Source: an uncultured Clostridia bacterium (lineage in GTDB: Bacteria; Bacillota; Clostridia; TANB77; CAG-465). Taken from it: a DNA stretch of 64,000 bases. How positions within the stretch are numbered: position 1 is the stretch's first letter; each line of letters begins with the position of its first letter. The notes beneath the pieces were generated by a model that worked only from the letters and a program-made list of their open reading frames with translations, was not told where the DNA came from and ran no database searches. Made by a program: the position numbers and the translations under genes. This document shows positions 43,014-53,016 of this stretch, in pieces. Where the stretch lies: contig CAKPOO010000004.1 of NCBI GenBank assembly GCA_934169925.1, forward strand, positions 1 through 64,000, read 5' to 3'.

Positions 43014-44261
43014 ATGCAAGATTACAGCAATAAAAATATATACGATGTATTAAAAGAAAGAGATTTAATAAAACAAATAACTTTTGAAGATGAATTTAAA
43101 GAATTAGTAAAGGATACTAAAACTTCTGTATACTTAGGAATTGATCCTACTGCTGATAGTATACATATTGGACATTTCATTCCACTTATGATGATGTCAT
43201 ATTTTCAAAAATGTGGTCATAGACCAATTATTTTAATTGGTGGTGGTACAGCATTTATTGGAGATCCAAGTGGAAAATCTGATATGAGAAAAATGCTTTC
43301 TAAAGAAGATATTGAAAATAACGTAAAAAATATTATTGAACAAGTTAAAAAATTCTTATCTTTTGAAGGTGAAAATGCAGCAATAATTGTTAATAATGCA
43401 GATTGGATTTTAAATTTAAATTATATGGATTTTATTAGAACATATGGTGTGTACTTTAATGTAAATAGAATGCTTGATGCAGAATGTTTTAAACAACGTA
43501 TGGAAAAAGGGTTAACTTTCTTTGAATTAAATTATATGCTAATGCAAAGTCATGATTTCCTACAATTATTTGAACAAAAAGGTTGTACTGTAGAAATTGG
43601 TGGAGATGATCAATGGTCTAATATGCTTGCTGGTGTTGACTTAATTAGAAAAATTCATAAAAATGGTAGTTTTTGTGTAACATGTCCATTACTTTTAAAT
43701 TCAGAAGGTAAAAAAATGGGTAAAACTGTTAGTGGAGCTTTATGGCTTGATGCTAAAAAAACTAGTCCTTATGAATTTTATCAATATTGGAGAAATGTTA
43801 AAGATAATGAAGTTTACGATGTCTTAAGAATGCTTACATATTTACCTATGGATGAAGTTAGAAGACTTTCTTCACTTGAAGGAAGTGCAATAAATGAAGC
43901 AAAAAAAGTAGCTGCTTTTGAAATCACAAAATTAATACATGGTGAAGAAGAAGCTTTAAAAGCTCAAAAAGCTTCAGAAGAACTATTTGAAAATCAACAA
44001 AATAGTGAAAATATGCCTTCAATTGAAATTACAAAAGATATGTTTAACGAGGAAAAAATTTCTCTTGTAGATTTAGTAACAATTTCTAATATTGCTCCAT
44101 CTAAATCACAAGCAAGAACTTTAATAGAACAAAATTCTATTTCTTTAAATGATGAAAAAATAACTGATACAAAATATATGGTTTCATTATCTGACTTTAA
44201 CGACAATTTTGTTGTTATAAAAAAAGGAAAGAAAACATTTATTAAAATTATAGTTAAATAA
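43014..44261 (+). CDS. tyrS: Tyrosyl-tRNA synthetase
   Basis: 415 residues from ATG 43014 with AAAGGAGG upstream; an extension back to 42978 has no RBS. HIGH motif: ADSIHIGHFIPL. KMSKS-like: KMGKTVSG. Tyr recognition: GGDDQWSNMLAG. A C-terminal S4 RNA-binding domain begins at about SLVDLVTISNIAPSKSQAR. Catalyses attachment of tyrosine to tRNA-Tyr. The 166-base leader before it has no T-box. Ends in a hairpin terminator. Confidence 0.96.
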   Translation: MQDYSNKNIYDVLKERDLIKQITFEDEFKELVKDTKTSVYLGIDPTADSIHIGHFIPLMMMSYFQKCGHRPIILIGGGTAFIGDPSGKSDMRKMLSKEDIENNVKNIIEQVKKFLSFEGENAAIIVNNADWILNLNYMDFIRTYGVYFNVNRMLDAECFKQRMEKGLTFFELNYMLMQSHDFLQLFEQKGCTVEIGGDDQWSNMLAGVDLIRKIHKNGSFCVTCPLLLNSEGKKMGKTVSGALWLDAKKTSPYEFYQYWRNVKDNEVYDVLRMLTYLPMDEVRRLSSLEGSAINEAKKVAAFEITKLIHGEEEALKAQKASEELFENQQNSENMPSIEITKDMFNEEKISLVDLVTISNIAPSKSQARTLIEQNSISLNDEKITDTKYMVSLSDFNDNFVVIKKGKKTFIKIIVK

Positions 44262-44280
44262 TAAAATAAAAAGAATAAAA

Positions 44281-44323
44281 AAATAAGCTAAAATGAAATA
44301 TAACTCATTTTAGTTTATTTTTT
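44281..44323 (+). terminator. Terminator after tyrS
   Basis: AAATAAGCTAAAATGA pairs with TCATTTTAGTTTATTT around AATATAAC, followed by T residues. Confidence 0.85.
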
Positions 44324-44335
44324 ACTTTATACTAC

Positions 44336-44364
44336 TTTACTAATTTAATTTGTTATGTTATAAT
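44336..44364 (+). promoter_or_regulatory. Promoter of tRNA-Glu
   Basis: TTTACT, 17 bases, TATAAT, ending 12 bases before the mature tRNA. Confidence 0.7.
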
Positions 44365-44376
44365 TCTATTGTATTT

Positions 44377-44451
44377 GGCCCATTGGTCAAGCGGTTAAGA
44401 CGCAACCCTCTCAAGGTTGAATCATGGGTTCGATTCCCGTATGGGTCACCA
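44377..44451 (+). tRNA. tRNA-Glu (anticodon CUC)
   Basis: Cloverleaf readable: acceptor GGCCCAT/ATGGGTC (one G-U), anticodon stem CAACC/GGTTG with loop CTCTCAA giving anticodon CUC, T-arm GGGTTCGATTCCC, and an encoded CCA end. Reads GAG codons. Flanked by its own promoter and a strong terminator, so it is a single-gene unit. Confidence 0.93.
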
Positions 44452-44455
44452 ACTT

Positions 44456-44489
44456 CGATGAAAAATATTACATTTTTCATCGTTTTTTT
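44456..44489 (+). terminator. Terminator after tRNA-Glu
   Basis: CGATGAAAAAT pairs perfectly with ATTTTTCATCG around ATTAC, followed by seven T residues. Confidence 0.9.
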
Positions 44490-44577
44490 ATTTATAAAAT
44501 GTTTATAAATAGTATAAAACACAATTTTTTGAGTATAATAACATATACATTCATTTGCAAAAGTGACCAAAATTTAG

Positions 44578-44605
44578 AAGTTTTGCAAGTACGCTTGCAA
44601 AACTT
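44578..44605. promoter_or_regulatory. Perfect 12-base inverted repeat, likely operator
   Basis: AAGTTTTGCAAG and CTTGCAAAACTT are exact complements separated by TACG. The site ends one base before the -35 of the following promoter. A dimeric repressor site or an RNA hairpin are both possible; there is no T run, so it is not a normal terminator. Confidence 0.5.
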
Positions 44606-44606
44606 A

Positions 44607-44635
44607 TTGACTTAATATTTTAAAAGTGCTATTAT
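44607..44635 (+). promoter_or_regulatory. Promoter of the AAA/DUF4143 gene
   Basis: TTGACT, 17 bases, TATTAT, directly next to the inverted repeat. Confidence 0.6.
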
Positions 44636-44655
44636 AAATGTAAGGAGCTGATAAA

Positions 44656-45861
44656 ATGATTATAAGAGAAAATTATTTAAATACTTTAATAGATGCAAAA
44701 GATACTGAATTCATAAAAGTTATAACTGGTGTTAGAAGAAGTGGAAAATCCACTTTACTTTTGATGTTTAAAGAATATCTATTAAATAATAATATTAATG
44801 AAGATGAAATTATTCACATAAATTTTGAATCTGCTATGTATGATTATATAAAAAATTATAAAGATTTATACGAAGAAATCAAAAATAAACTTTCAAAAAG
44901 AAAAACATATATATTATTAGATGAAGTTCAAAATGTTGATCAATGGGAAAAAGCAATAAACTCATTAAATATAGATTTCAACGTTGATATATATATTACA
45001 GGTTCTAATGCATATCTTTTATCAAGTGAACTTGCAACATTATTATCTGGAAGATATATAGAAATAAAGATGTATCCATTATCATTTAAAGAATTTTTAA
45101 AATTCAATAAATATGATAATAATAATTTAGAAGAAAAGTTTTATGAATATTTAAAATATGGTGGATTACCTGCTATAACACAAATAAAGGATAAAAGTAA
45201 TTTAGTTATGGCATATTTAAATGATATTTATAATACTATTGTAAAGAAAGATATTATAGAAAGAAATAATATAAAAGATATATCACTTTTGGAAAATATC
45301 GTTAAATATGTATCAGCTAATATAGGAAGTTCTATATCAGCAAATAAAATAAGTGATTATTTAAATAGCAATAAAATAACTGAAAAATCAAATCATTCAA
45401 CAATAGATAACTATTTAAAAATGTTAGAAAATGCTTTTATAGTATACAAGGCTGATAGAAGTGATATAAGAAGTAAAGCGTTATTAAAAACTTTAGGTAA
45501 ATATTACATAGCAGATACAGGTTTAAGAAATATTATTTTAGGTTTTAGAAATATTGATGAAGGACATTTGTTAGAAAATGTTGTTTATTTAGAACTTTTA
45601 AGAAGAGGATATAAAGTTAATATTGGTAAAACTTTTGAATATGAAGTTGATTTTATTGCAGAAAATCCTGATGAAATAAAGTACTATCAAGTTTCTCAAA
45701 GTATAAAAGATGATTCTGTTAGAGAAAGAGAATTAAGAAGTCTAGAAAGTATTCAAGATAATTATGAAAAAATAATTTTAACTATGGATAAAACTATAAA
45801 TAAAGATTATAACGGAATAAAAGTAAAAAATATAATAGATTTCTTATTAGAAGATATATAA
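44656..45861 (+). CDS. AAA_14/DUF4143 family ATP-binding protein
   Basis: 401 residues. Walker A TGVRRSGKSTLL, Walker B YILLDEVQNVDQWE, then the ITGSNAYLLSSELATLLSGRY arm typical of AAA_14. The C-terminal DUF4143 part contains ADTGLRNIILGFRNIDEGHLLENVVYLELLRRGYKV and YEVDFIAEN. Proteins of this kind are frequent in gut Firmicutes and accessory regions; a link to toxin-antitoxin or defence is often proposed but not established. Start ATG with AAGGAG. Confidence 0.85.
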   Translation: MIIRENYLNTLIDAKDTEFIKVITGVRRSGKSTLLLMFKEYLLNNNINEDEIIHINFESAMYDYIKNYKDLYEEIKNKLSKRKTYILLDEVQNVDQWEKAINSLNIDFNVDIYITGSNAYLLSSELATLLSGRYIEIKMYPLSFKEFLKFNKYDNNNLEEKFYEYLKYGGLPAITQIKDKSNLVMAYLNDIYNTIVKKDIIERNNIKDISLLENIVKYVSANIGSSISANKISDYLNSNKITEKSNHSTIDNYLKMLENAFIVYKADRSDIRSKALLKTLGKYYIADTGLRNIILGFRNIDEGHLLENVVYLELLRRGYKVNIGKTFEYEVDFIAENPDEIKYYQVSQSIKDDSVRERELRSLESIQDNYEKIILTMDKTINKDYNGIKVKNIIDFLLEDI

Positions 45862-45903
45862 CAAATGATTTTTTAACATTATATAAATAATGTTAAAAAG
45901 AAA

Positions 45904-45938
45904 AAGGCTTCACATATTTTTTGTGAAGCCTCATTTTA
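45904..45938. terminator. Terminator after the AAA/DUF4143 gene
   Basis: AGGCTTCACA pairs with TGTGAAGCCT around a T-rich loop, followed by TCATTTTATT. Confidence 0.75.
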
Positions 45939-45961
45939 TTGCATTAAAGAATTTTTTTACT

Positions 45962-46195
45962 TTAATTAGCTTTGCAACAATAATTCTTTTCTAACATTTT
46001 TTGATACGTAGTTATTTTTTCCATCTCAAATGTTAATATGCAAGTTTTACCTCTAAAAATTACAATTTTATCAAGGTTATTTTTGCTAAATTTAGTTTTA
46101 CCTATCATAATACAAGTATCACTTTGAGTAAAGTCGCCTTTGTCTTCCCTTAACACATTCCAACTTATCGCTGTAATTACAAACAAATCATTCAT
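45962..46195 (-). CDS. Small protein of unknown function, C-terminal Cys pair
   Basis: 77 residues with a strong AGGAGG seven bases before ATG 46195, so it is translated in all likelihood. No TM; beta-rich, with GKTKFSKNNLDKIVIFRGK and a terminal NYCCKAN. Family not recognised. Separated from the upstream small membrane protein by about 110 bases. Confidence 0.5.
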   Translation of the reverse strand: MNDLFVITAISWNVLREDKGDFTQSDTCIMIGKTKFSKNNLDKIVIFRGKTCILTFEMEKITTYQKMLEKNYCCKAN

Positions 46196-46305
46196 GTTTT
46201 TTCCTCCTACATATTTAATAAAATATTTAGTTTTTTATATCACCTCTTACTTGTTTGCATTATATCACATATTTTATATTCTAGGAAGATTATTTTTAAA
46301 TTATT

Positions 46306-46416
46306 TTATAACTTACTATACTCATCATTTATTTTATTTGTTAATATACAAGCGTATATTACAAAAGTAGTAATTGTGCCAATTAATAGCCCTAAAAAAA
46401 GTCCTACTAAAAACAA
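46306..46416 (-). CDS. 36-residue membrane protein, TTG start
   Basis: Reverse frame from TTG 46416, with AAGGAG eight bases upstream, to TAA: MFLVGLFLGLLIGTITTFV, then YACILTNKIND and EYSKL. One hydrophobic helix and a charged tail, like DUF3789-type small membrane proteins. Very short, so expression is not certain. Confidence 0.45.
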   Translation of the reverse strand: MFLVGLFLGLLIGTITTFVIYACILTNKINDEYSKL

Positions 46417-46576
46417 AACATCATCTCCTTATTTTATGATATTTTATCTTAAATTTTATTTAACCGATTAATATGTTATATCTATTTAGTTTATATTTCA
46501 ATATTATCGCTACTTTAAAATAAAACTCGACATATATTATACTAATATGATACGCAAAAATATTTCAATTATTACT

Positions 46577-46623
46577 AAAAAACCTTTAATTACTAGAATA
46601 TAATCTAATAATCAAAGGTTTTT
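46577..46623 (-). terminator. Terminator after valS
   Basis: AAAAACCTTT on both arms (with TGATTA/TAATTA continuation) around an AT-rich loop, T run on the reverse strand. Confidence 0.75.
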
Positions 46624-46625
46624 AT

Positions 46626-49241
<2,616 letters not shown>

Positions 49242-49256
49242 AAAAAACTCCCCTTT

Positions 49257-49460
49257 CTATCTTGTCATATAATAAATTACAATAAACATTAAAACAATAA
49301 CAAAAAAAGATATAACTTTTACTGTACCTACAAGCATATTTTCTTTTTCCATTTTTACTTTATTCTTAAAAATCCATCTTGCATTAAATAGCACCAGTAA
49401 AAATATAAAAATAATAAAAAAGCATAAAAATAATTTTAAATTTAACACATTTATCACCAC
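49257..49460 (-). CDS. Small two-TM protein between the T-box and valS
   Basis: 67 residues reading from GTG 49460 (or GTG 49448), two hydrophobic helices (about 8-28 and 45-65). No strong Shine-Dalgarno; only AAAGATG-like bases precede it. It sits after the T-box terminator and 15 bases before the valS start, so if translated it is under the same tRNA-sensing control. No known family; it may be a conserved small membrane protein or a chance frame in the valS leader. Confidence 0.4.
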   Translation of the reverse strand: MVINVLNLKLFLCFFIIFIFLLVLFNARWIFKNKVKMEKENMLVGTVKVISFFVIVLMFIVIYYMTR

Positions 49461-49471
49461 ATCTTTGCTAC

Positions 49472-49734
49472 AAAAAAACAGACTACTTCCTTATTAAATT
49501 TAAGGACGAAGTCTGATATTCGCGGTACCACCTTAATTCATGCAAAAGCATGCTCTTAATTCACATTAACCGAGTGTTTACGGGATATACTTACACATAA
49601 AAACTTCAATATATCAGCTCCAAAGCTACCTTCAAATACATCTTTCTTAGAAAAACTCACAGCTACAATTTTTCCTCTCTTTAAGCGATTATATTTTACT
49701 CCTCTTTTTCACAGCTTTTACATATATAACAATA
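49472..49734 (-). promoter_or_regulatory. T-box leader of valS (tRNA-sensing riboswitch)
   Basis: Reverse strand carries the conserved T-box sequence AAGGTGGTACCGCG (49521-49534) in the antiterminator region, followed by a terminator hairpin (CAGACTTCGTCCTTA paired to TAAGGAAGTAGTCTG) and seven T residues at 49472-49478. Stem I begins near 49710; its 3' side contains GAAGGTAGCTTTGG, in which GTA would be a Val specifier codon. This matches the downstream valyl-tRNA synthetase. Uncharged tRNA-Val should favour antitermination and raise valS expression. Confidence 0.9.
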
Positions 49735-49740
49735 TGAATA

Positions 49741-49769
49741 AGTATAACATAAAATTAAATTTTTTTCAA
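49741..49769 (-). promoter_or_regulatory. Promoter of the valS T-box transcript
   Basis: Reverse strand TTGAAA, 17 bases, TATACT; transcription should start at about 49734. Confidence 0.6.
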
Positions 49770-49836
49770 CTATTAAAATTATATAATATTTTCCTATTAA
49801 GATATCATGAATTTATTTAATAGATTTTAACATAAA

Positions 49837-49865
49837 TTGACATAAAATAAAAGCTGTGATATAAT
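49837..49865 (+). promoter_or_regulatory. Consensus sigma-A promoter
   Basis: TTGACA, exactly 17 bases, TATAAT: a perfect consensus, before the 300-residue unknown gene. Confidence 0.75.
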
Positions 49866-49908
49866 TCTAGAAAAAATTTATTCCAAATTTTAATAAAGGA
49901 GGTATATT

Positions 49909-50811
49909 ATGGACTCAAATAAGGTCATACTTTTCAACCGTAATTCTGAAATTCGCCATATAAGTAATTACATCGGAAAAGAAAACTTTAAGATGTTAGA
50001 AAATAATCCTGAAGCGATGGAACTTTTGTTATATTTAAATTCATGCAATAAATTATATTTATTCTTTAAAGCTATTACTGAAAAATCAATCTATTTTGAT
50101 GATTTTTCTGATAACTTTATATTTGTTGTAACTGGGTGTTTATGTAAAAACTCTGAATTTAAAAAGATAAGAAATGAAGTTTTTGAGTATATAGGTTTAG
50201 ATTTACTTAAAAAATATGAACATGAGCCAAAATTTCAGGAACTTTGCATAAAATTACATGTAAAGCAGTATATCTTTAAAGAAAATTTAAGTTTTATAAA
50301 AAAACTTTTATTATCTGATTTTTTTAAGTTATATAACAATTCAGCTATTGATTTTTCTTTACTTGATAATTTACTTCTTTTAGATGATGCTTACGAAATG
50401 TTAGATTATTTGATTTTTTCAAAAAATTTAGATTTAAAAACAGTTACTGTGATTTCTAAGTTCATGTTAAGTAATAACATCAAAAAGGAAGAGTTTGATA
50501 CCGTATTTTTTGTTTTTAATTCCATTATTAAGTGTACTTTTGATGATTTAAATAAAATATTCATGTATAAAGCAGAATGGAAAAAAATAAAATCATACGT
50601 AAAATCTGGCTCTTTAACAACTTCTATTCCTTATTTTACAAGGGCAAGTTCTTTTGTTATATTTATTAAATTTATTCCAGCTTTTGATGAAATTAACGGT
50701 TTAGATGAAGCTTCTTTAATATTTGATAAAATATCAGATTATGCTGAAAAATTAAATAAGAATCCTAGACTTGTTGCAATTAATATTTGCAAAGAGTTAA
50801 ATTTACTTTAA
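49909..50811 (+). CDS. Unknown 300-residue helical protein
   Basis: ATG 49909 with AAAGGAGG upstream and a perfect promoter. Soluble, almost entirely helical, Leu/Phe/Lys-rich, with no TM or catalytic motif I recognise. Segments such as EFKKIRNEVFEYIGLDLLKKYE and a C-terminal DKISDYAEKLNKNPRLVAIN are typical of helical-repeat proteins. Single-gene unit ended by a strong terminator shared with tsf. The strong promoter suggests high basal transcription. Confidence 0.55.
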   Translation: MDSNKVILFNRNSEIRHISNYIGKENFKMLENNPEAMELLLYLNSCNKLYLFFKAITEKSIYFDDFSDNFIFVVTGCLCKNSEFKKIRNEVFEYIGLDLLKKYEHEPKFQELCIKLHVKQYIFKENLSFIKKLLLSDFFKLYNNSAIDFSLLDNLLLLDDAYEMLDYLIFSKNLDLKTVTVISKFMLSNNIKKEEFDTVFFVFNSIIKCTFDDLNKIFMYKAEWKKIKSYVKSGSLTTSIPYFTRASSFVIFIKFIPAFDEINGLDEASLIFDKISDYAEKLNKNPRLVAINICKELNLL

Positions 50812-50813
50812 TC

Positions 50814-50852
50814 AAAAAAACATAGCATAGATTAAATCTATGCTATGTTTTT
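50814..50852. terminator. Bidirectional terminator between convergent genes
   Basis: AACATAGCATAGATT pairs with AATCTATGCTATGTT with A and T runs outside; serves the 300-residue gene and tsf. Confidence 0.9.
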
Positions 50853-51499
50853 TATCCGTTAACTTGTTTCATAACTTCTTCAGCAAAATTAGTTTCTTCT
50901 TTTTCAATGCCTTCTCCTCTTTCGAATCTAGCAAATCTTCTGATAACTATATTTTCACCAATTTTAGCTACTAAATTTGTTAATAATTCACCAACAGTTA
51001 TATCTGGATCTTTAACAAATTTTTGGTCTAAAAGACAAATTTCTTCAAAGAATTTATTTAATCTTCCTTCAACCATTTTTTCAGCTATAGCTTCTGGTTT
51101 TCCTTCTTCCATAGCTTGAGCTTTTAAAGTTTCTCTTTCTTTTTCAACAATTTCTGCTGGTACATCGTTTCTACTTACGTATTTTGGTCCAGCTGCTGCT
51201 ATATGCATAGCAACATCTTTTACGAATTGTTTAAAATCATCATTGTTAGAAACAAAATCTGTTTCAGAATTAACTTCAACTAAAGCACCATATTTACCAT
51301 TGTGAATATATGCTTCAACTAATCCTTCAGCAGCAGTTCTTCCAGCTTTTTTAGCAGCTTTTGCAATACCTTTTTTTCTTAAAAGTTCAATTGCTTTTTC
51401 CATATCGCCGTCTGCTTCAACTAACATTTTTTTGCAGTCCATTATACCTGCACCAGTTCTATCTCTTAATTCTTTAACTTGTTCAGCTGTTATTGCCAT
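50852..51499 (-). CDS. tsf: Translation elongation factor Ts
   Basis: 215 residues: AITAEQVKELRDRTGAGIMDCKKML is the UBA-like N-terminus; KYGALVEVNSETDFVSNND and MHIAAAGPKYVSR follow. Bacterial EF-Ts of this shorter length is common in Firmicutes (about 215 residues). Exchanges GDP on EF-Tu. RBS GGAGG at 7 bases; immediately downstream of rpsB. Confidence 0.97.
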   Translation of the reverse strand: MAITAEQVKELRDRTGAGIMDCKKMLVEADGDMEKAIELLRKKGIAKAAKKAGRTAAEGLVEAYIHNGKYGALVEVNSETDFVSNNDDFKQFVKDVAMHIAAAGPKYVSRNDVPAEIVEKERETLKAQAMEEGKPEAIAEKMVEGRLNKFFEEICLLDQKFVKDPDITVGELLTNLVAKIGENIVIRRFARFERGEGIEKEETNFAEEVMKQVNG

Positions 51500-51519
51500 T
51501 TCAAGTACCTCCTACTAAA

Positions 51520-52362
51520 TTATTCTTGAGTTTCTTCTTTTTTTTCTACTTTTTCTTTTTTAACAAAATTTTTATTTCTATTGTTTTGTCTTGGTTTTCT
51601 TTCAATTTTGTCAACGCCTTCTTTTTTAACTAATTCATCCATAGTTTCGATTTCTTCATCATCTTCAACTAAGTTTAAATTTCCTTCTTTAGCTTCAATT
51701 ACAGCGTCAGCTATTTTACCAGCTATAAGACCTACAGATCTAACAGCATCATCATTTCCAGGAATAACATAATCTACATCTTCTGGATTACAGTTAGAAT
51801 CAATTAAACCAATTGTTGGTATATTTAATCTTCTAGCTTCTCTTGTACAAATATATTCTTTCTTAGAATCAGCTAAGAAAATAAGTGATGGAAGTTCTTC
51901 CATAGTTTTAATACCACCTAAGTTAGTATTTAATTCATCCATTTCTTTTCTTAATTTTGCAACTTCTTTTTTAGGTAAAACTTCAAATGTACCATCTTCA
52001 GCCATTTTTTCAAGTTCTACAAGTCTTGCAATTCTTTTTTGGATAGTTGAGAAGTTTGTTAAAGTTCCTCCTAACCATCTACTGTTAATGTAGTACATAC
52101 CACATCTTTCAGCTTCATTTTTGATAGTTTCTTGAATTTGTTTTTTAGTTCCAACAAATAAAACTGAACCACCATCAGCTACAACTTTTTTAGTTAAATT
52201 GTAAGCTTCTTGTGCTTTCTTTAAAGTTTTTTGTAAATCTAATATATAGATTCCATTTCTTGCAGTATAGATGTATGGAGCCATTCTTGGATCCCATCTT
52301 TTTGTTTGGTGTCCAAAGTGTACACCAGCTTCTAGTAATGATTTCATAGGTATAATTGCCAT
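51520..52362 (-). CDS. rpsB: Ribosomal protein S2
   Basis: 280 residues from ATG 52362 with AAGGAGG nine bases upstream; reading further back lacks an RBS. Opens MAIIPMKSLLEAGVHFGHQT, then RWDPRMAPYIYTARNGIYI and SRWLGGTLTNF. The last 45 residues form a Lys/Glu-rich tail longer than in Bacillus. Part of the 30S subunit. Co-transcribed with tsf as in most bacteria. Confidence 0.97.
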   Translation of the reverse strand: MAIIPMKSLLEAGVHFGHQTKRWDPRMAPYIYTARNGIYILDLQKTLKKAQEAYNLTKKVVADGGSVLFVGTKKQIQETIKNEAERCGMYYINSRWLGGTLTNFSTIQKRIARLVELEKMAEDGTFEVLPKKEVAKLRKEMDELNTNLGGIKTMEELPSLIFLADSKKEYICTREARRLNIPTIGLIDSNCNPEDVDYVIPGNDDAVRSVGLIAGKIADAVIEAKEGNLNLVEDDEEIETMDELVKKEGVDKIERKPRQNNRNKNFVKKEKVEKKEETQE

Positions 52363-52401
52363 TTTAAAATTCCTCCTTCTTAAATCCTCCACAAAAATCA
52401 A

Positions 52402-52438
52402 AGTCCTATTGCGTCCATAATGGAAGAAGCGTAAGACT
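52402..52438 (-). promoter_or_regulatory. Possible rpsB leader hairpin
   Basis: On the reverse strand AGTCTTA pairs with TAGGACT (one G-U) enclosing a TCCA-TTA-TGGA inner hairpin, within the 5' untranslated region about 40 bases before the rpsB RBS. S2 leaders autoregulate in several Firmicutes; whether this matches a known class needs a covariance search. Confidence 0.4.
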
Positions 52439-52626
52439 CCTTTTGTGTGTGTATTGCTTAACTTAAATAAGCGCATATAGATTATATCATAAAATAAAAT
52501 CAGAATCAACAAATTTTACAATTTTTTACGCTTAAATAACTAAATTCATATTGCTTTTCTATTTTGCATATGCTATAATATTCAAGTAACACTTTTTAAT
52601 TTTTTAACAATAATTTGGGAGGAAAA

Positions 52627-52968
52627 ATGAAAAACGTTGAATTAATTGTCAAATTAAAGTATGATCAAAAGCCGGATAAACCTTGTAGCAGTTTATTTAC
52701 AGGTTTTATCAAAGACAAAAAGATTTATGCAAAGAAAATATCTGTTGTTAAGGAAGATACAGAAAAGGCAGATGACACTTACATTGTCGTAAATCTGCAA
52801 GATACTGTTTCTCTTGAAAATTTTGATTTTCTAAAGTCAAATTGTGTTAGAATGTTGGAGGTTCCATGGAATACTGGACTGGATTCTTCATTTATTTTTG
52901 ACCAGAAATTAAAAGAGAACAAAGAAATAATTGCTACACTTAATAAACTTTCAGAAAAGTATTTATAA
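52627..52968 (+). CDS. Unknown 113-residue protein
   Basis: ATG 52627 with GGGAGG directly upstream. Soluble, alpha/beta, starts MKNVELIVKLKYDQKPDKPC and contains DDTYIVVNLQDTV. No recognised family. A stand-alone gene that ends in a bidirectional terminator shared with ftsH. Codon use looks like its neighbours. Confidence 0.5.
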   Translation: MKNVELIVKLKYDQKPDKPCSSLFTGFIKDKKIYAKKISVVKEDTEKADDTYIVVNLQDTVSLENFDFLKSNCVRMLEVPWNTGLDSSFIFDQKLKENKEIIATLNKLSEKYL

Positions 52969-52984
52969 TTAACTAAATAAAGTC

Positions 52985-53016
52985 AAAAAAATATCTCCAT
53001 GCGGAGATATTTTTTT
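52985..53016. terminator. Bidirectional terminator between convergent genes
   Basis: AAAAAATATCTCC pairs with GGAGATATTTTTTT around ATGC. Confidence 0.9.

Noticed and set aside
44358..44570. A 70-residue reverse-strand frame
   Set aside because: Lies across the tRNA-Glu gene and its terminator.
46140..46370. A 76-residue plus-strand frame
   Set aside because: Overlaps the antisense side of a gene with a strong RBS and has none itself.
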